A stretch of 64,000 nt of DNA from Scopulibacillus_A cellulosilyticus (GTDB lineage: Bacteria; Bacillota; Bacilli; Bacillales; Sporolactobacillaceae), in NCBI RefSeq assembly GCF_042665295.1, contig NZ_JBHTCO010000005.1:1-64000 (forward strand). The letters run 5' to 3'. The first letter of the stretch is position 1. Each line of letters starts with the position of its first letter. Positions 16,510 to 25,940 of this stretch are shown piece after piece. Below the pieces are notes generated by a model, which searched no databases, was not told the origin of the DNA, and saw only the letters and a list, made by a program, of their open reading frames with translations. A program made the translations under genes and the position numbers.

Positions 16510-17032
16510 ACCTTTAGTTATAACAGTACCTTCAATGTTTTGTTTCCCGCCTTTTTATGAAAAAGGTGATATGCTCTATATAGATAAATGTAATTTCGGC
16601 TTGTGTACTGAAAAACTTGCACAGCCTTTTTTTTACGATATTTTATATGAAAGCAAAGTATCTAATTCTAAATTATGGCCGTGGCAATTTAAAGAAAGCT
16701 GCTCAATTTTGCTAAAGCAATGGGATTCTCGTAAAGAAGAAATTTCAGGATTGTTGAGGAGAAGAAATCAACAACGGGCAAGGGAACCAATGTGCCGCTC
16801 GATTGCTAATTTCATTGATCTTATGTTTTGGATGCATCATATCCCGGTAAAATTTGAGCATGAAATTACAGATTCTTTTTCTTTATTATCTTATAGACCC
16901 ATTAATGTTGAAGAACGTCTTAAGTTCATTCTGGAAAGACCGGATCATTATCTCTCATTTGTACAATTAAACGAACTGTACACTGAATGCGGGAAAAAAA
17001 TGATTGTGAAACAAGCAAGAGAAAAAAAGTGA
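16499..17032 (+). CDS. ypoC: YpoC family protein
   Basis: A 177-residue soluble, probably all-alpha protein rich in aromatic residues. It corresponds to YpoC, which follows nth in Bacillus and has no assigned activity. The start overlaps the end of nth, with AAAAGG upstream, indicating translational coupling. In B. subtilis ponA follows; here a LysM-GH18 gene intervenes. No motif suggests a specific function. Confidence 0.78.
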   Translation: MSNEPLVITVPSMFCFPPFYEKGDMLYIDKCNFGLCTEKLAQPFFYDILYESKVSNSKLWPWQFKESCSILLKQWDSRKEEISGLLRRRNQQRAREPMCRSIANFIDLMFWMHHIPVKFEHEITDSFSLLSYRPINVEERLKFILERPDHYLSFVQLNELYTECGKKMIVKQAREKK

Positions 17033-17089
17033 CACACGGACAAATGTCCTATACATAGGATACAGCATGAAGCTTTAAGGAGGATGCCT

Positions 17090-18364
17090 ATGCAAGTTCA
17101 TGTTGTATCCGCTGGAGAAACGATAAGTACAATATCAAATAAATATCATGTTTCTGCTCAACAAATTCTTAATCTAAATCAAATTACAAATCCCAATCAA
17201 TTGATAGCCGGCCGGACATTGCTGATTCCAGTTCAACCGACATATACTGTTAAGCCGGGTGATACACTGTGGTCTATAGCAAAAAAATATAATGTAGATT
17301 ACCAGCAATTATTAAATCAAAACCCTCAATTAGAAGGCCAAATTCTTTATCCTGGAACAGTTATTAAACTCCCTGAGAGAAAAAAGCCTACAATTATTGT
17401 TAATGGTTTTCTGGAACCAAGTCCAAGCGCAGAGCATTTTGAGGAGGCAAAATCAGCTCTGACGTATTTGTCCATTTTTCAATACAAAGTAACAGCTGAT
17501 GGAAATATTGTACCTCCTAAAAATGAGGAGGTACTTCTTAATGCAGTGAAGAATAGCACGGCGGCGCCGCTGATGACGATAACTAATATTGATAGTGATG
17601 AATTTAGCGAAGATATAGCAAAAAAAATCCTATCAAGTACATCTGTTCAAAATCACTTATTTGAAAATCTCGTGAATCAGCTTAAGGAAAAAGGATTTCG
17701 CGGTGTAAACGTTGACTTTGAATTTTTAGGGACGAATGCAAGACAGCCTTATAATCGATTTTTAAAAAGGTTGACCGATCGTCTTCACAAAGAGAAATTT
17801 AAAGTAGCAACTTCACTTGCTCCAAAACTGAGCGGTCAACAAACCGGTGCTTGGTACGAAGCGCATGATTACGAAACAAGCGGAAAAATTGTTGATTTTG
17901 TTATTTTAATGACATATGAATGGGGCTGGAGCGGGGGACCGCCTATGGCAGTGAGCCCGATTTCGCAAGTTAGAGCCGTTGTTAATTATGCCAGATCGGT
18001 CATTCCTAAAGATAAAATTGTAATGAGTATACCACTGTATGGTTACGATTGGACGCTGCCTTATGTAGAAGGGGGCGAATTTGCAAAAGCGGTAACAACA
18101 AACCAGGCTTATCAAATAGCAGCCCAATATCATGCGCAAATCCAATATGATGTTAAATCAGAAGCACCATTTTTTTATTATAATGATGAAAATGGCAAAA
18201 GGCATGTGGTATGGTTTGGTGATTTAAGAATGATGGAGGCCATGTTTCAAATGGTCAATGAGTATCAATTGGGAGGCATAAGTTTTTGGAATTTGGCATT
18301 CCGATATCCTCAAGTTTGGCCGTTAATTACTGAATACTTCAATGTAAAAAAGGTAAAACAATAA
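17090..18364 (+). CDS. LysM-GH18 peptidoglycan hydrolase (SleL/YaaH-like cortex glucosaminidase)
   Basis: 424 residues: two LysM repeats (about 1-46 and 50-96), each binding peptidoglycan, then a glycoside hydrolase 18 domain (about 105-420) with the catalytic-strand motif FRGVNVDFEF, whose final E is the general acid. This layout is that of SleL/YaaH, a spore cortex-lytic N-acetylglucosaminidase acting on muramic-lactam-containing fragments during germination; YdhD is a close relative. No signal peptide is visible, as in SleL. The ATG at 17090 is chosen because AAGGAGG lies six bases upstream, whereas the ATG at 17084 abuts it. It converges on ponA and shares its terminator. Confidence 0.85.
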   Translation: MQVHVVSAGETISTISNKYHVSAQQILNLNQITNPNQLIAGRTLLIPVQPTYTVKPGDTLWSIAKKYNVDYQQLLNQNPQLEGQILYPGTVIKLPERKKPTIIVNGFLEPSPSAEHFEEAKSALTYLSIFQYKVTADGNIVPPKNEEVLLNAVKNSTAAPLMTITNIDSDEFSEDIAKKILSSTSVQNHLFENLVNQLKEKGFRGVNVDFEFLGTNARQPYNRFLKRLTDRLHKEKFKVATSLAPKLSGQQTGAWYEAHDYETSGKIVDFVILMTYEWGWSGGPPMAVSPISQVRAVVNYARSVIPKDKIVMSIPLYGYDWTLPYVEGGEFAKAVTTNQAYQIAAQYHAQIQYDVKSEAPFFYYNDENGKRHVVWFGDLRMMEAMFQMVNEYQLGGISFWNLAFRYPQVWPLITEYFNVKKVKQ

Positions 18365-18394
18365 ACCACTCGCCAATTTGGCGAGTGGTTTATT
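18364..18394. terminator. Bidirectional terminator between the convergent LysM-GH18 gene and ponA
   Basis: AACCACTCGCC (18364-18374) pairs with GGCGAGTGGTT (18380-18390), with T-rich sequence on the plus-strand side. Confidence 0.8.
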
Positions 18395-21097
18395 TTAATT
18401 TCCTTGTGATGGTTGGTTATCTTTGTTTTGGTTATCACCGGAGTTAGAGTTAGTGTTACCTTTATTTTCGTTTGAATTTGCCGGCTTACCATTATTATTG
18501 CCATTATTGTTTTTGTCAGGATTATTATTTCCTTGGTTACCTTGGTCCCCGGAATGACCGGTGTTATTTTGATCGTTTTGATTATCTTGGTTGCCAGAGT
18601 TATCTTGATTACCTTGGCCGCCGGTATTGCCGGTATTTCCTTGGTTATTCTGATCACCTTGATTTTGGTTGCCATTATCATTATTTTGACCCTGGCTGCC
18701 TTGGTCGTTTTGTCCGCCTTGATTATTCTTTCCGTTATCTTTTTGATCATTTCCTTGATCCTGATTATTTTGGCTGCCCTGATTTTGGCTGTTATCATTA
18801 TTTTGACCGCTGTTTTGATCATTATTTTGATTATCTTTATTCTGTTGATCTTTCTTATCTTGTTGATCTTGCTTTTTGTTTTTATCTTGTTGATCTTGCT
18901 TATTCTGATTATCTTGTTTAGCTTTATCATCATTTTGACTGCTGTTTTGACTATCACTGCTATTGTTATCGGTGCTGCTTTGATCAGACGATGATGATTG
19001 GGTTTGATCTTGTTTTTTCTTTTCTTTTTGATTGTCATGTTTTGGTGCTACTACATTGTCTGATTGATGGCCTCTGACATATAATTCTCCATCGGACTCG
19101 ACAACTGAATTAGGCTTCTTGAAATCAGGTGTATTAGGCGATGCCAAATCTTCCATGACATATTTAAAGATATCTTGTGAATAATGCTGTTCACTGACAG
19201 GTAAAAACGAACCGCTGTCAGATTCATTTGATGGCGTATAACCCGTCCATACTGCCATTGTCAAATCTGTCGTGTAGCCGACAAACCATGAGTCAAGATC
19301 ACCATGGAGCTGGTCGTAAGATGATATACCATGTTGACGGGCATAATCGTCAGGAATATTTGTTGAACCCGTTTTACCGGCAACCGGCACGCCAGGTAAA
19401 TTAGCATCTCTTCCTGTCCCTTGCGGATCGTGAATGACCGATTTTAACATGTCTGTAATCATATAAGCTGTATAGTCGTGCATGGCAACATGTTCCTTAT
19501 GGTCAAGATCAATCGTATGGCCATCAGGGAATTCAATTGATTTAACCGCATATGGCTCATTATAAACCCCATTGTTGCCAAAAGCTGCATAAGCTCCCGC
19601 CATTTGCAGAGGCGATGCTGTAAATGAACCAATTGCATAGGATTCATAGATATTTTTAAAGTTAAAGCCTAAATTATTAGTGAAATCTTTGATTTTACTT
19701 TGGCCTAAGTCACCCATAAGCTGATGCAAGGTTTTAACAGCCGGAATGTTTCGTGACTGTGCAAGTGCATCTCTTATAGTCATTGGGCCTTTGTATTGTC
19801 CATCCCAGTTTTCGAGAGTGTGTCCGTTAGAATACTTGTAAGGCTCGTCGACTACGCGATGTGCTGTTGACCAATTTTCATATTCAACAGCAGGACCGTA
19901 GTCCATAATCGGTTTAGCTGTTGAACCTACGGCATTATCTGTGCTAGTTGCCCAGTTAATACCATCTTGATAATGGCGGCCGCCGCCGATGGCTTCAATC
20001 GCACCGGTTTTTGTGTCAATAAGCGCGGTACCGGCTTGGAAATTTTTCTTAACGCCAGGGAAGTTGCCATCGTTATTGAGTACATCTTGAACCCTTTGTT
20101 GTGCTTTAGGATCAAGATTTGTATATATTTTTAATCCGCCTTGGTAGAATTCGTCTTTTGAAATAACCTTTTTCTTGTTAACCAGTTCGTTATAAACGTA
20201 GTTAATATAGGCGGTATATTTTCTTTTTGGCGTTTTTAACCCTTTATGATCTTTAGTCATCTCTTTGATGGACACTTGTTTTGCTTTGTCAGCCTGTGCT
20301 TGTGTAATATAATGGTTCTTTGCCATAGTATCAAGCACTAGATCTTCACGCTGTTTTGCTGCCTTTGGATTTGCTAACGGATCATAATAGCTTGGTGCTT
20401 TTGGCAGTGAAGCAAGCATTGCTGCTTCAGGTAAAGTGAGATCTTTAACATTTTTTCCAAAGTATACTTTGGCGGCAGTTCCAACACCGTAAGCTTGTTC
20501 ACCTAAATAAATTTTATTCAAGTACATTTCAAGAATTTGCTTTTTAGAATATTTTTGATCAAGCTTGATTGCCAAATAGGCTTCTTGGACTTTACGGGTT
20601 AATGTTTTCTTCGGTGTTAATAAGGAGTTTTTGATGACCTGCTGGTCGAGTGTACTTCCTCCCTCAGAACCGAAACCGTGAGTAATGTTAGCGACAACGG
20701 CACCGCCGATCCGGTATGGGTCTATACCAAAATGTTTATAAAAGCGGTTATCTTCCGTTGAAATAAAAGCATCTTGAACAACTTCAGGAATTTTATTGAT
20801 TGGTGCGTAAGTTCGATTTTGCTGAGAATAAACAGTATCAATCTTATGTCCGTTTTTGTCATATATCGTAGTGGACATAGGATCCTTTAACAATTTTGGA
20901 TCTAAAGAAGGTGCTTGTTTAATAACGGCAAACACCGTAATGACGCCGGCAAGAACTAAGAAAAGGATAACTAGGAAGATGATGAGTACAATACGTTTAA
21001 AAAGACCTTTTTTATTCCCTTTCTTTCCCTTTGGTTGCTTATCATTATCTTTTTGTTTTGCTTGACGTCTTTCAGCTCTAGACTTATATTCTGTCAT
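18395..21097 (-). CDS. ponA: Penicillin-binding protein 1A/1B with very long Q/N/D/G-rich tail
   Basis: 900 residues. A basic cytoplasmic N-terminus and one membrane span (about 34-60) precede a GT51 transglycosylase domain (about 75-255, EDNRFYKHFG and GGSTLDQQ motifs) and a class A transpeptidase domain with SxxK (STAK), SRN and KTGS motifs. The two enzymatic domains polymerise and cross-link peptidoglycan. The last about 220 residues are almost only Q, N, D, G, K and S in short imperfect repeats, much longer than I would expect for the disordered tail of PBP1. Gene order ponA-recU on the minus strand matches B. subtilis. Confidence 0.94.
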   Translation of the reverse strand: MTEYKSRAERRQAKQKDNDKQPKGKKGNKKGLFKRIVLIIFLVILFLVLAGVITVFAVIKQAPSLDPKLLKDPMSTTIYDKNGHKIDTVYSQQNRTYAPINKIPEVVQDAFISTEDNRFYKHFGIDPYRIGGAVVANITHGFGSEGGSTLDQQVIKNSLLTPKKTLTRKVQEAYLAIKLDQKYSKKQILEMYLNKIYLGEQAYGVGTAAKVYFGKNVKDLTLPEAAMLASLPKAPSYYDPLANPKAAKQREDLVLDTMAKNHYITQAQADKAKQVSIKEMTKDHKGLKTPKRKYTAYINYVYNELVNKKKVISKDEFYQGGLKIYTNLDPKAQQRVQDVLNNDGNFPGVKKNFQAGTALIDTKTGAIEAIGGGRHYQDGINWATSTDNAVGSTAKPIMDYGPAVEYENWSTAHRVVDEPYKYSNGHTLENWDGQYKGPMTIRDALAQSRNIPAVKTLHQLMGDLGQSKIKDFTNNLGFNFKNIYESYAIGSFTASPLQMAGAYAAFGNNGVYNEPYAVKSIEFPDGHTIDLDHKEHVAMHDYTAYMITDMLKSVIHDPQGTGRDANLPGVPVAGKTGSTNIPDDYARQHGISSYDQLHGDLDSWFVGYTTDLTMAVWTGYTPSNESDSGSFLPVSEQHYSQDIFKYVMEDLASPNTPDFKKPNSVVESDGELYVRGHQSDNVVAPKHDNQKEKKKQDQTQSSSSDQSSTDNNSSDSQNSSQNDDKAKQDNQNKQDQQDKNKKQDQQDKKDQQNKDNQNNDQNSGQNNDNSQNQGSQNNQDQGNDQKDNGKNNQGGQNDQGSQGQNNDNGNQNQGDQNNQGNTGNTGGQGNQDNSGNQDNQNDQNNTGHSGDQGNQGNNNPDKNNNGNNNGKPANSNENKGNTNSNSGDNQNKDNQPSQGN

Positions 21098-21174
21098 GAT
21101 ACAATCCTACCTTTCCAGACGACAAATCTATTCAAAATATAACATTCGTATGAAAAAATAACCTTATGGCTAAA

Positions 21175-21771
21175 TTAAAAATAAACACGATTAATTATTG
21201 CTAAATAATCAATTCGCGGCATAAATCCTTGTGAAATAAGATAACCTCTATTTTCAATGACAGCTTTCGGAATTGACTTTTCACCGCCGGATTTTTGTTT
21301 GGCCCAGTATTCGACAAGATGTTCTGCATCTAATAAAAATATTTCGCGGCTGACCGTGAATTTAACAATGATAAAGCATATACCGCCATGAGACTTTACT
21401 TTTTTCATATGTTCCACTTGATGGTCATGAAAGTTTTTCAGCGGTAGAACGGTTTTGCTTCTCGTTTCTTTTGCCTCGAAGTCAATATAGCGGCCCCGGT
21501 ATAATCCGTTATAGTCGGTTGTTGAAGCTTTTCTAAAATAAGCCTCAGTAATTTTGGCTGCGCTTCTTTTTGGATAATCGACATTAACTATTTGTACGGG
21601 GGTTGGCTTTTTATGAATAACAGCTAAATCATGGTCCAAATAATACTGATTTGTAATGTTTAAATCTTCTTCAAGCGTCATGCCGCGATTGGCGAAATTT
21701 ACTTTTGATTTATCAGTTTTGGCTGGTGAATGATTCAAATAAGGTTTACCGTTTGGATAGAAAATAGTCAA
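21175..21771 (-). CDS. recU: Holliday junction resolvase RecU
   Basis: 198 residues. The N-terminus carries ANRGMTLEEDLN (about 27-38) and the metal-binding nuclease core includes DYNGLYRGRYIDFEAKET (about 86-103). RecU cleaves four-way junctions and modulates RecA, and it is the partner gene of ponA across Bacillales. The TTG start at 21771 has AAAAAAGGAG eight bases upstream. It is transcribed divergently from yppC, with an AT-rich intergenic region. Confidence 0.93.
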   Translation of the reverse strand: MTIFYPNGKPYLNHSPAKTDKSKVNFANRGMTLEEDLNITNQYYLDHDLAVIHKKPTPVQIVNVDYPKRSAAKITEAYFRKASTTDYNGLYRGRYIDFEAKETRSKTVLPLKNFHDHQVEHMKKVKSHGGICFIIVKFTVSREIFLLDAEHLVEYWAKQKSGGEKSIPKAVIENRGYLISQGFMPRIDYLAIINRVYF

Positions 21772-21952
21772 GATGCAAACTCCTTTTTTCTATTTTCTTG
21801 ATATTACTTTCTTACTATATATATGAAGAAAGTGTAAGATCAACTAAATTATTAAAAAACAATAACTTAGTTTCTCTTTATTATAACGTATTAATGCTAG
21901 GGATATGGTAAATTTTTATGACATTGTTCTATCCATTGATAAGGAGAAAGCT

Positions 21953-22969
21953 ATGCCTATACAGTCTAACATCTTTAGTGATATCTGTCACCGTCGACAA
22001 AAAACATGCTTTAGTAAGCAAGATCGACAATTCATTCATTACATTCGCAGTAAAACTGACAAATGTAATCTTGATAATATATCAAGGACGAAGGCATATA
22101 TCCAATTTTATCTTGAAAACCCAGAAATTATTTGGGCGCTGCTTGCCAGCATGGTTTCAAGAAATGCCGGGTGGAATATGACCGACCTTGCTCTACCCCC
22201 TCTTAAAAATTTATTAAAAGAGCGTGATCGCTTTATCCTTTTTCATACTTATGAAAGGCCAAATTGGCTGATATTTTCGGATGCCTTTCCACAACTTCTT
22301 ACCTATCATTTATCAAAGCAAAAAAATAGACCTTATTTTTATTTACTAAAAGCATTCAATATATCTATTTTTATGGAGAAGGAGTGGGAATTGTTTTGGA
22401 TTACACAGGATAAGCGCCGTCTTTGTACAAGCCAAATTGTTAATGAACAGCAAGTCATTGAAAAGCCGGTTATTCAACAAAGCTTTTTTCATAACAGGGT
22501 TTTTAACCGGTTATTTTTTAAATTTCAAGAATGGCTGCATCAAACAGCAGTCATTTTTCCGACTGTTGAAGGTGCTTTATACGGCTTTTCTGTTTACCGA
22601 TTTACACATGTAGAAAAGAGAATTGAATTTGGTAAACAGCTGTCATGGCTGCTGTTTGAGTCTCCAGTTTCAAAGGAAATCCAAAAATTTGCTTTAACCG
22701 TAGAACCAACCGGATCACGGATAGATTATGATCAATTTCGACAGGAGACAACTACCTATTATACATACTTAAGAAGTTTTTACAATCCTGTTAAACATCA
22801 TTTAAGCGAAATAAACGATTGGTTTAACGGTGAAATAAACAATAAATGGTTTGATAACCCAAAATTCTTACCTTATGACATCAGCCATTGGTATGTAAAA
22901 AAACAAAAGCAAATTGAGAAATTAGCAGCTCTTATGTCATTGTTTTGTCGAATTTTAAAAAAAGAATGA
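21953..22969 (+). CDS. yppC: YppC family protein (DUF2515)
   Basis: About 338 residues, rich in aromatic and basic residues, without signal peptide or clear membrane spans. Sequence character and position beside recU match YppC, a DUF2515 protein of unknown function. The ATG at 21953 (AAGGAGAAAGCT upstream) is preferred to the ATG at 21905, which would add 16 residues without a ribosome binding site. The next small genes follow closely on the same strand. Confidence 0.8.
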   Translation: MPIQSNIFSDICHRRQKTCFSKQDRQFIHYIRSKTDKCNLDNISRTKAYIQFYLENPEIIWALLASMVSRNAGWNMTDLALPPLKNLLKERDRFILFHTYERPNWLIFSDAFPQLLTYHLSKQKNRPYFYLLKAFNISIFMEKEWELFWITQDKRRLCTSQIVNEQQVIEKPVIQQSFFHNRVFNRLFFKFQEWLHQTAVIFPTVEGALYGFSVYRFTHVEKRIEFGKQLSWLLFESPVSKEIQKFALTVEPTGSRIDYDQFRQETTTYYTYLRSFYNPVKHHLSEINDWFNGEINNKWFDNPKFLPYDISHWYVKKQKQIEKLAALMSLFCRILKKE

Positions 22970-23077
22970 GAAAGCCACCTTTCTTTGATGAAGAAGCACT
23001 TCTTTTGTCAAGCCGGCAGGACGTTCACCAGAAAGAAAGAACTATTTAAGTTAAGAAACCAACGGGAGTTGATGGTC

Positions 23078-23398
23078 ATGAAAACGAAGAAGCATATTGA
23101 AGAAACTTCTTATGGCTTATCAAGAAAAGAATTAGATGTTCGGATGGATTTTCTGGAAGTCAAAATGGATCAGTTGGAGAAAAAAATTTCTAATAAAGCA
23201 GATGAGATTGTATCCATGCAAATATTACATCATCGTCAGGAATTAGAAAATATCTATTATATGATTCATCAGATTGATCAACAAATCAGATTAATTGATC
23301 GGGAGCTGACGAGATTTACTAAATTGAATGGTATTTTTCCCTTGCCTAATATGAAAAACCGCCATTTACCGGTATTGAAAGAACTGGTCGGTTCTTAA
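23078..23398 (+). CDS. Hypothetical coiled-coil protein
   Basis: About 106 residues. A central helical region (about 15-85) has heptad-like spacing of hydrophobic residues, with MDFLEVKMDQLEKKI as an example, so a coiled coil is likely. It sits in the yppD position between yppC and yppE, but I do not recognise the family. ATG 23078 is chosen for its nine-base spacing from GGGAG; ATGs at 23072 and 22985 are alternatives. No function can be assigned. Confidence 0.6.
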   Translation: MKTKKHIEETSYGLSRKELDVRMDFLEVKMDQLEKKISNKADEIVSMQILHHRQELENIYYMIHQIDQQIRLIDRELTRFTKLNGIFPLPNMKNRHLPVLKELVGS

Positions 23399-23468
23399 GC
23401 AGCAATGGTTGTTAAAGAAATGTCATAATCCTTTTCTTTTGGTACGATAGAAGAGGGGGGTGACAGCA

Positions 23469-23834
23469 GTGGACAAGGAAAAAATACAAACCCTAAGACA
23501 ATTAACAAGACTGCTGAAGGAATATAATCAAATGGCGTATGAACAATTTGTCAACCGGACCCGCAAAGAAGGTTATGAAGTTGATTTTTATGGTGCAGTC
23601 AAGCCATTTGCAGATAAGGTTCTTGCCGCAGCTGATCAATGGAAGCCATTGGCTCTGGAATGGATTAATAAACAGCATCCAAAGTATGTTTATCATATAC
23701 AAATTAATGATACGTATGATAATTTGACGATAACCTCTGTTACAGCATTTCAAAAAGATACGCGCCGCCGCCGTTTTTTGGAAACGATAAAAGCGGTGGA
23801 TTATGTGCTGGATGCAATGTTAAATCAACTATAA
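23469..23834 (+). CDS. yppE: YppE family protein (DUF1798)
   Basis: About 121 residues, predicted all-alpha. The length, the DFYGAVKPFADKV segment (about 37-49) and the position after yppC match YppE, a DUF1798 helical-bundle protein of unknown function. The GTG at 23469 is favoured over the GTG at 23460 because the purine stretch GAGGGGGG is better spaced. A strong terminator follows. Confidence 0.8.
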   Translation: MDKEKIQTLRQLTRLLKEYNQMAYEQFVNRTRKEGYEVDFYGAVKPFADKVLAAADQWKPLALEWINKQHPKYVYHIQINDTYDNLTITSVTAFQKDTRRRRFLETIKAVDYVLDAMLNQL

Positions 23835-23836
23835 AT

Positions 23837-23873
23837 AACCCTTCTGTCGTAATAGACAGAAGGGTTGTTTTTT
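23837..23873. terminator. Terminator after yppE, shared with the opposing small gene
   Basis: AACCCTTCTGTC (23837-23848) and GACAGAAGGGTT (23855-23866) form a 12-bp stem followed by GTTTTTT. Confidence 0.88.
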
Positions 23874-24072
23874 AATAAATCATTAAAAATTTTATAAATA
23901 TAAATATAAAATATGGGATACCTAAAAATAAGATGATTTTGAACATGACATTAGTTAGTTTCTCAAGGAGGTCTTCTGGTTGAAATTTGTTAAAACTTTT
24001 TATAAATGTTTTCGCGGCATCTGTGAATGAACGTTTAGGTTTAGCCTTTTCCAATACTTTTCCAGCAATCAT
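23872..24072 (-). CDS. Small single-span membrane protein, hypothetical
   Basis: 66 residues: a basic N-terminal half (KAKPKRSFTDAAKTF) followed by one C-terminal membrane span of about 20 hydrophobic residues ending at the stop codon. The start is set by GGGAGG seven bases upstream. I do not recognise the family. It converges with yppE and stops at that gene's terminator. Confidence 0.55.
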   Translation of the reverse strand: MIAGKVLEKAKPKRSFTDAAKTFIKSFNKFQPEDLLEKLTNVMFKIILFLGIPYFIFIFIKFLMIY

Positions 24073-24121
24073 TATTTGTCCTCCCAATGTGTTTATTTAA
24101 TACATCATATGGTTGTCCAAA

Positions 24122-24706
24122 TCAGATTATGCTAATTTTAATAGAAAAAAACTCGCCATTGCGAGTTTTAATAATGTGGTTAATATCTTTGGGAGCTAAG
24201 TCGTTAAACCGTGTAAAACCGCCGGATAAAGCAAAAGTTCGGCCATTAATAAGCGGGTATAATCCTTGCCATCCGCCGTTTAACTGATAATATGGCGTGC
24301 CTGGAATTTTTTTTAAAAAGGTTAGATACGTACCGTTTTCAATAGCGCCAGGATATAGATTATTAAGCGGATTCTCAGGTTTAGGTAAAGGATAAATGCC
24401 TGTTGTTAATAGATGAACATCGTGTTGTTCAGACCCTTTGTATACTGTTTTAACGGATAAAGGCTGTACATAGTTAATAAATTTACCAATGTCTGTATGA
24501 CGCCCTGTATTGAATTGATAACTGACACCTTGAATCTCAGCTAAAATAATTAAATCGGATGAAGCAATCAAATCCTGACTGGTTTTTAATTGCGCGCTTT
24601 TTATAAGATCATGATGGACATTAAAGGCTTTTGATACATGAGCCTCCCCAATGAATAAAATAAGAATTAATGCTGGAAAAACCATTAAACGTTTTATAAC
24701 TGTCAT
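24122..24706 (-). CDS. Secreted hypothetical protein
   Basis: 194 residues with a signal peptide (basic MTVIKR, hydrophobic 7-20, AHVSKA cleavage-type region) and a beta-rich mature domain. No cysteines or lipobox are seen. I do not recognise the family. It precedes the spore gerP genes in the downstream direction but is separated from gerPB by about 100 bases, so co-transcription is possible but unproven. Confidence 0.6.
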   Translation of the reverse strand: MTVIKRLMVFPALILILFIGEAHVSKAFNVHHDLIKSAQLKTSQDLIASSDLIILAEIQGVSYQFNTGRHTDIGKFINYVQPLSVKTVYKGSEQHDVHLLTTGIYPLPKPENPLNNLYPGAIENGTYLTFLKKIPGTPYYQLNGGWQGLYPLINGRTFALSGGFTRFNDLAPKDINHIIKTRNGEFFSIKISII

Positions 24707-24804
24707 GCAGGGATCATCTCCAACAATTTATATTTCTTATATATGTTGTCTCAATTTCTATATTTTTAATCAAAATTATCTTATCCGCCAGAATGACAGT
24801 TAAT

Positions 24805-25053
24805 TTAAGTTGGTGCAGGAAGAGGCACTAGAATAGGCTGAAGTGTTTCACTTGGTTGGGGAGCTTCTCCTGGATGTGTTATTTGACCCGGCAAGGCAAG
24901 TTGAGGTGCTGGTTGTGTGAATCTTCCTGAATTATAGGCATTAGATACAGGCTTAATCATTCCGGCACTGCCAATTTGTAATACAGATGAATTTGATAGA
25001 CCATTAATTCTTAATTGATGAATATGAATGTCTTGGTTAATAAAAAAATTCAT
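24805..25053 (-). CDS. gerPB: Spore germination protein GerPB
   Basis: 82 residues beginning MNFFINQDIHIHQLRINGL and containing NSSVLQIGSAGMIKP (about 21-35), the GerPB signature. A proline-rich tail (about 50-82) follows. GerP proteins sit in the spore coat and let germinants reach the inner membrane receptors. In Bacillus gerPB is the second gene of gerPABCDEF; here it is the last, 21 bases after gerPF, so the operon order has changed while the operon has stayed together. Confidence 0.88.
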   Translation of the reverse strand: MNFFINQDIHIHQLRINGLSNSSVLQIGSAGMIKPVSNAYNSGRFTQPAPQLALPGQITHPGEAPQPSETLQPILVPLPAPT

Positions 25054-25074
25054 ATGGAACGCTCCAATAAAAAA

Positions 25075-25296
25075 TTAATTATTAGCCGCATTACTTCCGT
25101 CTGCAAGATCTGAATCGAAAGTATTTGTGCTGTTTATCAGATTATTTGTTTGTAAAAAGTCGCCAGTACTTAACGCACCTGATCCGGCATATGTTTTCGA
25201 TGTGCTTTTAGGCGCAATATTTAATGAGTCGCCGACGTGAAAAACGGCGCCGCTGCCTATACTGTTGATTTTAATTGGTCCCGCAATTGATGGCAT
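25075..25296 (-). CDS. gerPF: Spore germination protein GerPF
   Basis: 73 residues starting MPSIAGPIKINSIGSGAVFH, with the GD(S/T)-type central motif VGDSLNIAPKSTSKTYAGSG and SLSTGDFL-like segment typical of the GerPA/GerPF family of small beta-rich spore coat proteins. It is closely related to GerPA at the start of this operon. It lies between gerPE and gerPB on the same strand. Confidence 0.88.
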   Translation of the reverse strand: MPSIAGPIKINSIGSGAVFHVGDSLNIAPKSTSKTYAGSGALSTGDFLQTNNLINSTNTFDSDLADGSNAANN

Positions 25297-25371
25297 ATCG
25301 AAACATCCTTTACACCTATTGATAAATTTATTCTATGCCGGTGAATGGTTAAATGTTAGATTAATGAGGTC

Positions 25372-25749
25372 TCAGTCAGGCGGATTAAAAAATTGCCGGA
25401 TGTTTTTAACCCGTGCTTCAGTGTAAACATAATCTGTAGAACCAACATCTATAACAGAAGCCGTAGATACACCGGTTATTTTAATATGATTGACCTTGAT
25501 AAAAGGATCTTCATTAATGACATTTGTATGAACAGGTTCGTAAATATTGGCTTCAAGCAATGGTACATCAAAAATATAATGATGCTGATTAAGAATGGGG
25601 TCATTTTTAGGGTAAATTGGATATTCTCTTTGGATGGCAAAAACTTTTCCGACTGGTGTGACCCGCTTAGAATCACCAACCTCAAGGATTGAACTTAAGG
25701 AAATGGTGTTAATTTTTAGCGTGTCTACGACTGAAGTTCTAACCGGCAC
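25372..25749 (-). CDS. gerPE: Spore germination protein GerPE
   Basis: 125 residues. N-terminal MPVRTSVVDTLKINTISLSS and the internal segments SILEVGDSKRVTP and ASVIDVGSTDYVYTEARVK match GerPE, a spore coat permeability protein. Its start codon overlaps the end of gerPD by one base, indicating translational coupling. Confidence 0.88.
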   Translation of the reverse strand: MPVRTSVVDTLKINTISLSSILEVGDSKRVTPVGKVFAIQREYPIYPKNDPILNQHHYIFDVPLLEANIYEPVHTNVINEDPFIKVNHIKITGVSTASVIDVGSTDYVYTEARVKNIRQFFNPPD

Positions 25750-25940
25750 TACCGCACGACCCCCTGAGCAGCATATGGTGCGAGCGCTTCACCGACGATC
25801 AGTGATTCTGCCGGAGTATCGAAAATGGACGATGATCCAATTGTTTTTGCATCGCCAATCAGTACGACAGAAGCCGTTGCCACACCGATGATCCTTATAT
25901 TGTTCACGCATAATTCCTTATTAACGACATTAAAATTCAT
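25749..25940 (-). CDS. gerPD: Spore germination protein GerPD
   Basis: 63 residues, MNFNVVNKELCVNNIRIIGV then ASVVLIGDAKTI, matching GerPD. It overlaps gerPC by four bases and gerPE by one, so three genes are translationally coupled. Confidence 0.88.
   Translation of the reverse strand: MNFNVVNKELCVNNIRIIGVATASVVLIGDAKTIGSSSIFDTPAESLIVGEALAPYAAQGVVR

Noticed and set aside
18310..19040. Long open frames on both strands opposite and within the 3' part of ponA, including isoleucine-lysine-rich and tyrosine-rich ones
   Set aside because: They mirror the low-complexity Q/N/D/G tail of ponA in other frames. They lack ribosome binding sites and family similarity.
25393..25891. Plus-strand open frames opposite gerPE and gerPD
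   Set aside because: They are shadows of well-identified gerP genes on the minus strand and have no ribosome binding sites.
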